Assembly (NCBI GenBank): GCA_963966185.1
Contig: CAWZYM010000283.1
Span: forward strand, 1,145,001 to 1,209,000
From: Rhabditoides inermis
Lineage: Eukaryota > Nematoda > Chromadorea > Rhabditida > Rhabditidae
Reading direction: 5' to 3'
Length of the DNA stretch: 64,000 bases
In this document: positions 1-12,300 of the stretch, one piece after another
Numbering within the stretch: position 1 is the first letter of the stretch
Layout of the letters: each line of letters opens with the position of its first letter
Notes under the pieces: generated by a model
What the model was told of the DNA's origin: nothing
Database searches by the model: none
What the model saw: the letters and a program-made list of their open reading frames with translations, nothing else
Program-made: the position numbers and the translations under genes

Positions 1-157
1 GATCTGGAAGTTTTTTGTATTGTACGTTGAGACGGTACCTGGCAGGTACTCTGGAACTAAGGTGTGATCTGTAAAAAAAAATGAGAGAATAGGAAACAGC
101 TGCACTTTCTCTCCCTCTTTCTCTCCCCTCTCCTCTCCCCCCTCTCTCTCTCTCTCC

Positions 158-206
<49 letters not shown>

Positions 207-1365
207 ATTAACTCTTCTTCCCTCTCTTCCCCTGTAGGTAACAATCTGCAGATAATAGGAGCCGAGATATGAACATGACCTTATTTGGGATATTCAAATG
301 AGGTGATTTAGAACGATAAATTTATCTAAAAAAATATCGCTTGTTTACCTGCTACCTGTACGAAGAATGAACCTTCTACCTTGAAAAATAACCGAGTTAT
401 GAATTTTTAAATGTTTCTGAATAATTAAAATGTGAAATTTTGGAAATTGAATAAATTTCAAAAATTAGTTAAAAATCTGAGTTAACTCATGAACGAAGGT
501 ATTACGGTAGTGATAATTAAATGACAAAATGCAGGTGTCAACTCTCACTGAGACGAAAGTTACAGACCAGTCGCCGAGAGGGTATTTTGCAAACCTATTT
601 TGCATATATGCAAATGAGGTGAGAAAAATCGGTGACCGACTGGGGGCCTATGCTAGTCCACCCCTAAGAGATGAACTCTCAGGACCTAAAGAATAAAGAG
701 TTATGTGTACTGCATGTTAGAGACTTATGAAATTCATTTCAGAGTTGTTTACATAATTGTTTACTTGTTTACGTCACTTGTAAACAACAAATATGAACTC
801 AGTACTTGGTCTAGTACACTTTAGATACGTTTTAAATGAATACTTGAGTTGTTTACTTATTTGTTTACTTGTTTACTTGGCTTGTTTACCTAATGTTTTA
901 GACTTGTTTACTTGTTACCTGTACCAAGTATCGAGATTGGCGCTATAATAGGAACTGAGATATAAACATGACCTTATTTGGGACATGCAAATGAGGTTCA
1001 ATTAAATAAGTTATATACGAAACAGTTTGTACTCAAGTACTTTGTACTCGTACCAACTATCAAGATTGTAGCTATAATAGGAGCTGAGATATAAACTATA
1101 AACATGCCCTTTTTTGGGATATGCAAATGAGGTTTAATGAAATAAGTTGTATACCAAACAGTTTGTACTGAAGCACTTTGTTCTTGTAGCAAGTATGAAG
1201 ATTGTAGCTATATTAGGAACGGAGAAATGAATGTGACCTTATTTGGAGTATGCAAATGAGGTGAGAACAAGCGGTGACCATTCTCGGCCCTGGGCTTGTC
1301 TACCCCTAAGAGATGAACTCTCAGGACCTAAGGAGTGAGGAGTTATGCGTCCGGACAAACACTGA
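1..1365. repeat. Repeat-rich intergenic DNA with a CT tract and a degenerate tandem motif
   Basis: No gene is supported here. A CT microsatellite runs from about 117 to 205. From about 245 to 1340 a motif built around GACCTTATTTGGGATATGCA followed by AATGAGGT recurs with variation near 275, 600, 970, 1105 and 1240. Two of the copies (about 600-715 and 1245-1345) continue into a shared tail containing CCCCTAAGAGATGAACTCTC. Between 740 and 920 there is a cluster of TTGTTTACTT words. This looks like decayed tandem duplication of a non-coding element. Confidence 0.6.
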
Positions 1366-2225
1366 CCTAAGCAAATTTATATGTCGAACCCAGGCGATGT
1401 GTTCACGCTGACTACTCACATTTTTCTCGCACTGCAGCAGCCGTCGCTAAGAAACCAACAAAAAATCTGGAATGATCGTATACATAAAAATATGAAGCAT
1501 AAACACATCTTACCATGAACCTCATAGTTGTGAAATTGTGACTGATTGGACAGCCCAGTTTGTATAAATTCAGTACCCTTCGACGATCAATCGTTTTCTA
1601 ACAACTAACAAGGAAATGGTTGGCATGTATTCCAGCATGTTCAGAATCTGTAATTTGTTTATCAAATTTGATATGTCATTTTCAGCATGCCAAATCGATA
1701 AAACTATAACCGCTCGCAAGATTGCTGAACCAATGATGCAAAAACAAATTGAATACTTGATTATTTCTATGCTGAACTGCAAAAAAATACTTGTTCAAAC
1801 GAGATTTTTTTCTCAGCTGTTTCGAAACCGTATGTTTATGTTCTTTCTGATATCGTGCATGTATGTTTTGCTGTTGGAAGTTTGTTATGTTCATAATGAC
1901 ACGTTCAATGATAGCGGGGTCGGAGCCTGCTTACGATTTGCGAGTGATAACGTTTGAACGTATTACGCATGAAAGTGTGACATTCACTGTCTGATCACAA
2001 AAATGCGACATTATGCTTCTCATGTATGTATGTATATGTCAAATAATCAGTTTCTCAAAAATTCGCGACCTCAAAGTGTAGAGAAACCGCAAAAACGGAC
2101 GGTCTTTTCAAAGAATGACCGTCGACATTTGAGTACCAATATTGATAGCGGGCACATGTGTTTGACTCTGACGCACTTGCTTGCTCTTACGAATTTTATC
2201 GCGTGTGTGGAAGTTGATGATATAA
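1366..2225 (+). other. Intergenic stretch with one weak open frame
   Basis: The only sizeable frame is 1616-1957 on the plus strand (113 codons). It has no domain, signal peptide or splice context that I recognise, and its composition resembles the AT-rich surroundings. I see no reliable gene. The interval ends in the promoter of the first TIL gene. Confidence 0.3.
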
Positions 2226-2233
2226 TATATAAA
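2226..2233 (+). promoter_or_regulatory. TATA box of TIL gene 1
   Basis: TATATAAA lies 60 nt upstream of the proposed ATG at 2286. The same box with nearly the same spacing precedes TIL gene 2 (3323) and genes A and B, which supports its being the core promoter. Confidence 0.6.
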
Positions 2234-2285
2234 CACTTGATGAAGACCGCAATTCAGTCTACCATATACACTCGATCGCCTTTGA

Positions 2286-2789
2286 ATGAAGCTAATAGTA
2301 AGTTTTAAAAGTGTTTCTATGAAAAGTGTTCAATCAACAACCAGATAATGATCAATGATATTTCCAGATTATTCTGGTTCTCCTCTTCGGAATTGCGGTT
2401 GCCGTAAAGCCCGAGTGTGGGTGTTCGAATTAAAATGATTCATTCATTAAATAGATAAATCAATGCATTTTCAGATAACTAATATTAAAGTATTCTGATG
2501 TAATTATTTTTAGGCCCTCCTCATGAGGAATTCGTCGAATGCGCATCTGCTTGTGAGCCGACCTGCGGTGAAGATGTGAACAAGGTCTCTCTCTCTCCCT
2601 CCCTCTCTCTCTCTCCCTCTCTCTCCCTCCCTCCCTCACCCCCCCCCCCTCTTTCTCTCTCTCTACCTCTCTCTCTTTCAGCCCTGCATCTTGATGTGCA
2701 AGCCAGCCAAGTGTCAGTGTGCAGCTGGATACAAGAGGAACCCGGCTTTCGGAAAGTGCGTCGCCAAATGCCCCCGAAACATGCCCTAG
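2286..2789 (+). CDS. TIL gene 1: secreted trypsin-inhibitor-like cysteine-rich protein (four exons)
   Basis: Spliced by hand: exons 2286-2297, 2368-2416, 2514-2584 and 2682-2789, with GT donors and AG acceptors and consistent phases, giving about 79 residues. Residues 1-17 form a hydrophobic signal peptide ending in AVA. The mature part has ten cysteines in the TIL arrangement (C..C...C...C, then C...C, CQC, and C...C near the end), split by a phase-0 intron after the fourth cysteine. TIL domains are known serine-protease inhibitors in nematodes and arthropods. Intron 3 is almost pure CT repeat. The protein lacks the extra six-cysteine C-terminal exon of genes A and B. AATAAA at 2990-2995 is a possible polyadenylation signal. 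The TIL call is firm; the target protease is unknown. Confidence 0.82.
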
Positions 2790-3322
2790 CTTCTCGTGAA
2801 TGCCTAGACTGCCTAGACATGAATTGGTCTAGTATATAATGACATGTGTATAAAGACGTCATATTTCGTTTATGGGAGTATGGATTGCTATTGATTGTGT
2901 GCATCAACATTTTTTTTGCACGTAATTGTTTGTCGAACTAGATAATTTTCTTTCCTGCTCAACAAGTTGTATTATAATGATACTGTCCTAATAAACCGCA
3001 GATCACAATCCTTTAACTAACGTCGTAAGTATAGTCACCTTAGATTGCGTTCGGAATAAGTTGATGAGTGATATTTTTACTTTCATGAATGGTGATTATT
3101 TTGCCCCACATCCACACGTTGTTATTCATTGTACATGTACACTGATTGATTTTCTCGAGAAGACCCTCGAAGATAGTGAGAAAACGAAAGATTGTCGAGA
3201 GACGTGGCAAACTGTGTGAAAGCTGTGAATCGACTGATCCTCTTGTACACGTGTGTGTGACTCTCTTGATTTCACTCGCAGTTTCCGTTTCTCTCACGTG
3301 TGTGAAAAAATCGGCAGAGGGC
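2790..3322. other. Intergenic region between TIL genes 1 and 2
   Basis: It holds the 3' flank of gene 1, with AATAAA at 2990-2995, and the upstream region of gene 2. I see no additional gene. The short open frames on both strands here have no recognisable features. Confidence 0.5.
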
Positions 3323-3330
3323 TATATAAA
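3323..3330 (+). promoter_or_regulatory. TATA box of TIL gene 2
   Basis: TATATAAA lies 60 nt upstream of the ATG at 3383, the same spacing as in TIL gene 1. Confidence 0.6.
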
Positions 3331-3382
3331 CGACTGGTGATGACCGAAATTCAGTCTACATCATACACCCCGCTTATCTACC

Positions 3383-5518
3383 ATGCAGCGAATGGTATGT
3401 TTGAAACGTGTTTCTCTAGTATACAAAAAACAATCGATACGAGAAACGCACTTTATATATATACAATCGATACGAGATTGTTATTCTGTACTAGCGCGCT
3501 GCGCGCGCTAGATATAACAGTATTAGAATAGAGACAAATATTAGTCTATGGATATATTGATTGATAAGTTATGTGGTATGCGAGTGCAAGCCTTGGTACG
3601 CTGCCGCGCGCCTCCGTTTTCAGAGGAATCAGTAGATAATTTACATTTCTGATACATAGTGCCATCGCTTACAGAAAGCGCGCCGGCACGCTACTGCGTG
3701 CTTCCGCTCGTTTATAATTATTAGATCAACACTATATTCCTGCTAGGCGATCGGGCACGAGTCAGCATCGCTCCCCTCGCTCTGCTCTCTCTTCTCCCTA
3801 TCTTCCTCACATCGCATTCTCATTTTATCTCTGTCGCTCTCTTTCTCTTCATATCGTATTCTTTTTATTTCTTTATTTATCTCTCCTTTTTCTTTATTTC
3901 TCGCCCGCTTCCTTTCTTGTATCTCTTTTCTTTTGGTGTCAATTGTCAATGCTACGACAACAGTCAGATCTGCTACAGCACCTCTCTCCCTCTCCTCTTT
4001 CTCTTTTGATCCCCCTCGTACTCCTTAATTTGTCCTGTATCCTTCTTTATCCCTCTCACATAGTTTTTGTTGTCCATACAACGACAACAGTCACCTTCTT
4101 CGCTCCACCACCGTCTCTACCTCTCCTTTTCTCTATATAATTCCCTCTCATCCGATCTCTCTCCTTTTGCACCTCTTCTTCTGTCAATGTATTTCAAGGG
4201 GGTTAAATGAAACTCTTTTTTGACTTGGTACAGTATGAATCATGATATGACCGCGGGAACAATCAAATTTATTGAAGAGAAGTGAGGACGCTCGCACATC
4301 TTTTGGTAATTTATTTCTTCCTTACCCTTCAACCGATCAAGCTGAATTTTGCAGGTACACAAAAGAAATATTTGTTTAAAATATTTACGAAAATTGAAAT
4401 TGCTTAGGTGAAGAGCTTTCGATGCGGACAGCTACAAAAACGATAAATTTTGTGATTTTTCTTCCAAATTTGGTTATTCAGTGTAAGTATAGATTATAGA
4501 TATATCATGAAGTGGACTGCATCCTGAAGTAACATGTAAACTTTTTGCGAAGTTTCACGCAAATCGGTTCGGTAGAAACGGAGTTATGACCGCGGACAGA
4601 CACGAAAAAGTGAAAAATGACCTTTTTTGATGGGGTTTCGACCGAAAATATATGTAAAAAAGGCAAAATTGAGAACTATTGAAACATGTTCTGCATTCAA
4701 AGACGTAATAACATTTTTCTGCGAAATTTTTGTAGAAATTTAATCAATATGAATCAAGTTATGACTCAAAATTGCAAAAGAGAGGCGAGGGCGCGCGCGC
4801 ATCTTTCGGTTAAAGGACTATATCTTCCTGACACCGTAACCAATCAGGTAGAAATTTGCAGGTACGCGAAAAAACTATATGTTCAAGTTAATTACGGAGA
4901 ATGAAGCGGAATGGTTTCTTAGGTGAAAAGCTTTCGATGCGGACAGCTGCAAAATCGATGAATTTTGTGGTTTTCCTGCCAAATATGGGAATTGAGTATC
5001 AGTAGGAAGATATCACGAAGTGGACTGCATCCTGAAGTAAGATGTAAATTTTCTGCGAAGTTTGAGGCAAATCGGTTTGGTAGAAACGGAGATATGAACG
5101 CGATCAGACACAAAAAAAGTGCAAAAACGGCCCTTTTTGGTCATTTTTGGTGGTTTTTCGACCAAATTAGGGCGTGGAGGAAAAGTTGAGAGGTGCCTGA
5201 ATTTTGTTGTCGTCTGGTGCAGGTGACAGAACTTTTTACCAGGTTTCATGCGAATCGGTTAAGTTTGAAGCTAGTTATGACCTTCCAATGACGGACACCA
5301 TGGGAAGATTTAGTGAGAAAAGGAGATTCAGATCATTTTCCTCGTTCTTCTTGTCGGAATCGCAATCGCGGCAAAGCCGAAATGTGAGTGTTAGAACCAG
5401 TAAAACAATAAAATCAATAAATTCCTCATCCAGGCCCTGCGCATGAGCAGTTCAACGAGTGCGCCTCTGCTTGTGAGCCGACTTGCGGTGAAGAAGAGAA
5501 CAGGGTGGGTTCTCTCTT

Positions 5519-5555
<37 letters not shown>

Positions 5556-5721
5556 ACCTTCCTCTCCCTCCACCTCTCTCTTTCAGGCCTGCATCAAGAT
5601 GTGTATGCCTGGCAAGTGTCAGTGTCAGTCTGGCTACAAGAGACACCCGGTTTCCGGAAAGTGCGTCGCCAAATGCCCCCAGAACATGAACAAGCTGCGA
5701 GCAAAGTTTATCAAAGCCTAG
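3383..5721 (+). CDS. TIL gene 2: secreted TIL-domain protein with a long first intron
   Basis: Exons 3383-3394, 5332-5383, 5434-5504 and 5587-5721 give about 89 residues. Exon 1 encodes only MQRM, the same tiny first exon found in genes A and B, followed by GTATGT. Exon 2 encodes the hydrophobic signal peptide; exons 3 and 4 hold the ten TIL cysteines. The C-terminus (KLRAKFIKA) is basic and differs from gene 1. Phases agree at all junctions, and exon 3 is 71 nt as in every other TIL gene here. The odd point is intron 1, 1,937 bp long and filled by duplicated non-coding DNA, while other introns are under 100 bp. If that is too long for correct splicing, exon 1 may lie elsewhere. AATAAA at 5805-5810 follows the stop. 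Confidence 0.75.
3480..5300. repeat. Insertion-like content of TIL gene 2 intron 1, with a tandem duplication of about 0.5 kb
   Basis: Two diverged copies sit head to tail, roughly 4285-4690 and 4790-5200 (offset about 510 bp). Both contain GCTTTCGATGCGGACAGCT and GTGGACTGCATCCTGAAGTA. Before them, 3740-4170 is pyrimidine-rich. Around 3495 there is a short GC palindrome, GCGCGCTGCGCGCGC. No coding potential is evident, so I read this as repetitive DNA that expanded the intron. Confidence 0.5.
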
Positions 5722-6057
5722 ACAGCACCAATTATGACTGTTGTGAAACATTTTCACGTATAAAAAGTGGTATTTATTTTCTGAATGTATTGATTCATTC
5801 ATTCAATAAAAAGGGTGTCCAAATGTTTTTTTCTTCATGATTGTGGCAAAAGTTGTGATTTTGTGTATTCCGGTAGTAGATGTGATTCACGTTTACATTA
5901 TGTATTACATTGTATATCATACAAAGCGTTTTTTTTAGTTCCGATGAGAACACTGGTTGGTCGTTGAGCGCGTTGATGCTTTCTGAATTTTTTCTGGTGA
6001 AGGACAAACGCACAAACGCCATAGTGACCTGTTCTCTCGCGTTTTTATCAAAACTGT

Positions 6058-6296
6058 TGTTCTTCCACGTTAATCGAAACCAAAAATGCTTGATGGATCC
6101 ATGCAAAGGAGATCGAATAAAGCCGACAAGAGAGAGTGTCGTCACCAGCTCTCTTCCTCTGCGCGCTTGAAGAATCATCCGACGACTACCCTGACCGTGG
6201 TGAGAGAATGAAATAGAACGGAACCTAAATTTCTCGTTTACCTTGTTTCTTGAATCTTTGAACGATTCAACAACCAGTTTGAAAAAGTATTGTGAT
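6058..6296. other. Relic of TIL gene A/B intron 2 at the left edge of the array
   Basis: This stretch matches, in the same orientation, about 38198-38447 within intron 2 of TIL gene A, including AAACCAAAAATGC near the start and CTTGAATCTTTGAACGATTC near the end, with scattered differences. No TIL exons remain beside it. It directly precedes the first, truncated monomer, so it appears to be left over from a degraded TIL gene. Confidence 0.65.
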
Positions 6297-6330
6297 AATA
6301 ATAATAGTTTATCCATATAGTATCAATCAT

Positions 6331-9300
6331 CGCGGATACAGCGCACAGACATGGCCAGGCAGTGAGAGCCCGCAGAGCACTCGTGGTCCATACACATTCA
6401 AGGGACCATTCAATAGAGAGAGGGATATGGACAGTTTATACAGTAAGCATGTATTATGTAGTTTCACAGTTATCATGGAATGGTGCGTGTCATGTCTACT
6501 GCTCATCGGGGACGCACATGGGGATGTGGGGGCAGGGCGCGCGGATACATCGCACAGACATGGCCAGGCAGTGAGAGCCCGCAGAGCACTCGTGGTCCAT
6601 ACACATTCAAGGGACCATTCAATAGAGAGAGGGATATGAACAGTTTATACAGTGTACGCATGTATTATGTATGTAGTATCACAGTTATCATGGAATGGTG
6701 CGTGTCATGTCTACTGCTCATCGGGAACGCACATGGGGATGTGGGGGCAGGGCGCTCGGATACAACGCACAGACATGGCCAGGCAGTGAGAGCCCGCAGA
6801 GCACTCGTGGTCCATACACAGTCAAGGGACCATTCAATAGAGAATAGAGAGAGGGATATGAACAGTTTATACAGTGTAAGCATGTATTATGTAGTATCAC
6901 AGTTATCATGGAATGGTGCGTGTCATGTCTACTGCTCATCGGGGACGCACATGGGGATGTGGGGGCAGGGCGCGCGGATACAACGCACAGACATGGCCAG
7001 GCAGTGAGAGCCCGCAGAGCACTCGTGGTCCATACACAGTCAAGGGACCATTCAATAGAGAATAGAGAGAGGGATATGAACAGTTTATACAGTGTAAGCA
7101 TGTATTATGTAGTATCACAGTTATCATGGAATGGTGCGTGTCATGTCTACTGCTCATCGGGGACGCACATGGGGATGTGGGGGCAGGGCGCGCGGATACA
7201 TCGCACAGACATGGCCAGGCAGTGAGAGCCCGCAGAGCACTCGTGGTCCATACACATTCAAGGGACCATTCAATAGAGAGAGGGATATGGACAGTTTATA
7301 CAGTAAGCATGTATTATGTAGTATCACAGTTATCATGGAATGGTGCGTGTCATGTCTACTGCTCATCGGGGACGCACATGGGGATGTGGGGGCAGGGCGC
7401 GCGGATACATCGCACAGACATGGCCAGGCAGTGAGAGCCCGCAGAGCACTCGTGGTCCATACACATTCAAGGGACCATTCAATAGAGAGAGGGATATGAA
7501 CAGTTTATACAGTGTAAGCATGTATTATGTATGTAGTATCACAGTTATCATGGAATGGTGCGTGTCATGTCTACTGCTCATCGGGGACGCACATGGGGAT
7601 GTGGGGGCAGGGCGCGCGGATACAGCGCACAGACATGGCCAGGCAGTGAGAGCCCGCAGAGCACTCGTGGTCCATACACAGTCAAGGGACCATTCAATAG
7701 AGAATAGAGAGAGGGATATGAACAGTTTATACAGTGTAAGCATGTATTATGTAGTATCACAGTTATCATGGAATGGTGCTTGTCATGTCTACTGCTCATC
7801 GGGGACGCACATGGGGATGTGGGGGCAGGGCGCGCGGATACATCGCACAGACATGGCCAGGCAGTGAGAGCCCGCAGAGCACTCGTGGTCCATACACATT
7901 CAAGGGACCATTCAATAGAGAGAGGGATATGGACAGTTTATACAGTGTAAGCATGTTCTATGTAGTATCACAGTCATCATGGAATGGTGCGTGTCATGTC
8001 TACTGCTCATCGGGAACGCACATGGGGATGTGGGGGCAGGGCGCGCGGATACAACGCACAGACATGGCCAGGCAGTGAGAGCCCGCAGAGCACTCGTGGT
8101 CCATACACAGTCAAGGGACCATTCAATAGAGAATAGAGAGAGGGATATGAACAGTTTATACAGTGTAAGCATGTATTATGTAGTATCACAGTTATCATGG
8201 AATGGTGCGTGTCATGTCTACTGCTCATCGGGGACGCACATGGGGATGTGGGGGCAGGGCGCGCGGATACAGCGCACAGACATGGCCAGGCAGTGAGAGC
8301 CCGCAGAGCACTCGTGGTCCATACACAGTCAAGGGACCATTCAATAGAGAATAGAGAGAGGGATATGAACAGTTTATACAGTAAGCATGTATTATGTAGT
8401 ATCACAGTTATCATGGAATGGTGCGTGTCATGTCTACTGCTCATCGGGAACGCACCAGTTATCATGGAATGGTGCGTGTCATGTCTACAGCTCATCGGGG
8501 ACGCACATGGGGATGTGGGGGCAGGGCGCGCGGATACAGCGCACAGACATGGCCAGGCAGTGAGAGCCCGCAGAGCACTCGTGGTCCATACACATTCAAG
8601 GGACCATTCAAAAGAGAGAAGACTATGAACAGTTTATACAATGTAAGCATGTATTATGTAGTATCACAGTTATCATAGAATGGTGCGTGTCATGTCTACT
8701 GCTCATCGGGAACGCACATGGGGATGTGGGGGCAGGGCGCGCGGATACAACGCACAGACATGGCCAGGCAGTGAGAGCCCGCAGAGCACTCGTGGTCCAT
8801 ACACAGTCAAGGGACCATTCAATAGAGAATAGAGAGAGGGATATGAACAGTTTATACAGTGTGAGAATGTATTATGTAGTATCACAGTTATCATGGAATG
8901 GTGCGTGTCATGTCTACTTCTCATCGGGGACGCAAATGGGGATGTGGGAGCAGGGCGCGCGGATACAGCGCACAGACATGGCCAGGCAGTGAGAGCCCGC
9001 GAAGCACTCGTAGTCCTTACACATTCATGAGACCATTCAATAGAGAGAGGGATATGAACAGTTTATACAGTGTAAGCATGTATTATGTATGTAATATCAC
9101 AGTTATCATGGAATGGTGCGTGTCATGTCTACTGCTCATCGGGGACGCACATGGGGATGTGGGGGCAGGGTGCGCGGATACAGCGCACAGACATGGCCAG
9201 GCAGTGAGAGCCCGCAGAGCACTCGTGGTCCATACACATTCAAGGGACCATTCAATAGAGAGAGGGATATGAACAGTTTATACAGTGTAAGCATGTATTA

Positions 9301-12300
9301 TGTAGTATCACAGTTATCATGAAATGGTGCGTGTCATGTCTACTTCTCATCGGGGACGCACATGGGGATGTGGGGGCAGGGCGCGCGGATACATCGCACA
9401 GACATGGCCAGGCAGTGAGAGCCCGCAGAGCACTCGTGGTCCATACACATTCAAGGGACCATTCAATAGAGAGAGGGATATGGACAGTTTATACAGTAAG
9501 CATGTATTATGTAGTATCACAGTTATCATGGAATGGTGCGTGTCATGTCTACTGCTCATCGGGAACGAACATGGGGATGTGGGGGCAGGGCGCGCGGATA
9601 CAGCGCACAGACATGGCCAGGCAGTGAGAGCCCGCAGAGCACTCGTGGTCCATACACATTCAAGGGACCATTCAATAGAGAGAGGGATATGAACAGTTTA
9701 TACAGTGTACGCATGTATTATGTATGTAGTATCACAGTTATCATGGAATGGTGCGTGTCATGTCTACTGCTCATCGGGAACGCACATGGGGATGTGGGGG
9801 CAGGGCGCTCGGATACAACGCACAGACATGGCCAGGCAGTGAGAGCCCGCAGAGCACTCGTGGTCCATACACAGTCAAGGGACCATTCAATAGAGAATAG
9901 AGAGAGGGATATGAACAGTTTATACAGTGTAAGCATGTATTATGTAGTATCACAGTTATCATGGAATGGTGCGTGTCATGTCTACTGCTCATCGGGGACG
10001 CACATGGGGATGTGGGGGCAGGGCGCGCGGATACAACGCACAGACATGGCCAGGCAGTGAGAGCCCGCAGAGCACTCGTGGTCCATACACAGTCAAGGGA
10101 CCATTCAATAGAGAATAGAGAGAGGGATATGAACAGTTTATACAGTGTAAGCATGTATTATGTAGTATCACAGTTATCATGGAATGGTGCGTGTCATGTC
10201 TACTGCTCATCGGGGACGCACATGGGGATGTGGGGGCAGGGCGCGCGGATACATCGCACAGACATGGCCAGGCAGTGAGAGCCCGCAGAGCACTCGTGGT
10301 CCATACACATTCAAGGGACCATTCAATAGAGAGAGGGATATGGACAGTTTATACAGTAAGCATGTATTATGTAGTATCACAGTTATCATGGAATGGTGCG
10401 TGTCATGTCTACTGCTCATCGGGGACGCACATGGGGATGTGGGGGCAGGGCGCGCGGATACATCGCACAGACATGGCCAGGCAGTGAGAGCCCGCAGAGC
10501 ACTCGTGGTCCATACACATTCAGGGGACCATTCAATAGAGAGAGGGATATGAACAGTTTATACAGTGTAAGCATGTATTATGTATGTAGTATCACAGTTA
10601 TCATGGAATGGTGCGTGTCATGTCTACTGCTCATCGGGGACGCACATGGGGATGTGGGGGCAGGGCGCGCGGATACATCGCACAGACATGGCCAGGCAGT
10701 GAGAGCCCGCAGAGCACTCGTGGTCCATACACATTCAAGGGACCATTCAATAGAGAGAGGGATATGGACAGTTTATACAGTAAGCATGTATTATGTAGTA
10801 TCACAGTTATCATGGAATGGTGCGTGTCATGTCTACTGCTCATCGGGGACGCACATGGGGATGTGGGGGCAGGGCGCGCGGATACATCGCACAGACATGG
10901 CCAGGCAGTGAGAGCCCGCAGAGCACTCGTGGTCCATACACATTCAGGGGACCATTCAATAGAGAGAGGGATATGAACAGTTTATACAGTGTAAGCATGT
11001 ATTATGTATGTAGTATCACAGTTATCATGGAATGGTGCGTGTCATGTCTACTGCTCATCGGGAACGCACCAGTTATCATGGAATGGTGCGTGTCATGTCT
11101 ACAGCTCATCGGGGACGCACATGGGGATGTGGGGGCAGGGCGCGCGGATACAGCGCACAGACATGGCCAGGCAGTGAGAGCCCGCAGAGCACTCGTGGTC
11201 CATACACATTCAAGGGACCATTCAAAAGAGAGAAGACTATGAACAGTTTATACAATGTAAGCATGTATTATGTAGTATCACAGTTATCATAGAATGGTGC
11301 GTGTCATGTCTACTGCTCATCGGGAACGCACATGGGGATGTGGGGGCAGGGCGCGCGGATACAACGCACAGACATGGCCAGGCAGTGAGAGCCCGCAGAG
11401 CACTCGTGGTCCAAACACAGTCAAGGGACCATTCAATAGAGAATAGAGAGAGGGATATGAACAGTTTATACAGTGTGAGAATGTATTATGTAGTATCACA
11501 GTTATCATGGAATGGTGCGTGTCATGTCTACTTCTCATCGGGGACGCAAATGGGGATGTGGGAGCAGGGCGCGCGGATACAGCGCACAGACATGGCCAGG
11601 CAGTGAGAGCCCGCGAAGCACTCGTAATCCTTACACATTCATGAGACCATTCAATAGAGAGAGGGATATGAACAGTTTATACAGTGTAAGCATGTATTAT
11701 GTATGTAATATCACAGTTATCTCGGAATGGTGCGTGTCATGTCTACTGCTCATCGGGGACGCACATGGGGATGTGGGGGCAGGATGCGCGGATACAGCGC
11801 ACAGACATGGCCAGGCAGTGAGAGCCCGCAGAGCACTCGTGGTCCATACACATTCAAGGGACCATTCAATAGAGAGAGGGATATGAACAGTTTATACAGT
11901 GTAAGCATGTATTATGTAGTATCACAGTTATCATGAAATGGTGCGTGTCATGTCTACTTCTCATCGGGGACGCACATGGGGATGTGGGGGCAGGGCGCGC
12001 GGATACAGCGCACAGACATGGCCAGGCAGTGAGAGCCCGCGAAGCACTCGTGGTCCATACACATTCAAGAGACCATTCAATAGAGAGAGGGATATGAACA
12101 GTTCATACAGTGTAAGCATGTATTATGTATGTAATATCACAGTTATCATGGAATGGTGCGTGTCATGTCTACTGCTCATCGGGGACGCACATGGGGATGT
12201 GGGGGCAGGGCGCGCGGATACAGCGCACAGACATGGCCAGACAGTGAGAGCCCGCAGAGCACTCGTGGTCCATACACATTCAAGGGACCATTCAATAGAG

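Noticed and set aside
2521..2910. Minus-strand frame of 129 codons rich in RERERGGGG
   Set aside because: It is the antisense of TIL gene 1 and its CT-repeat intron.
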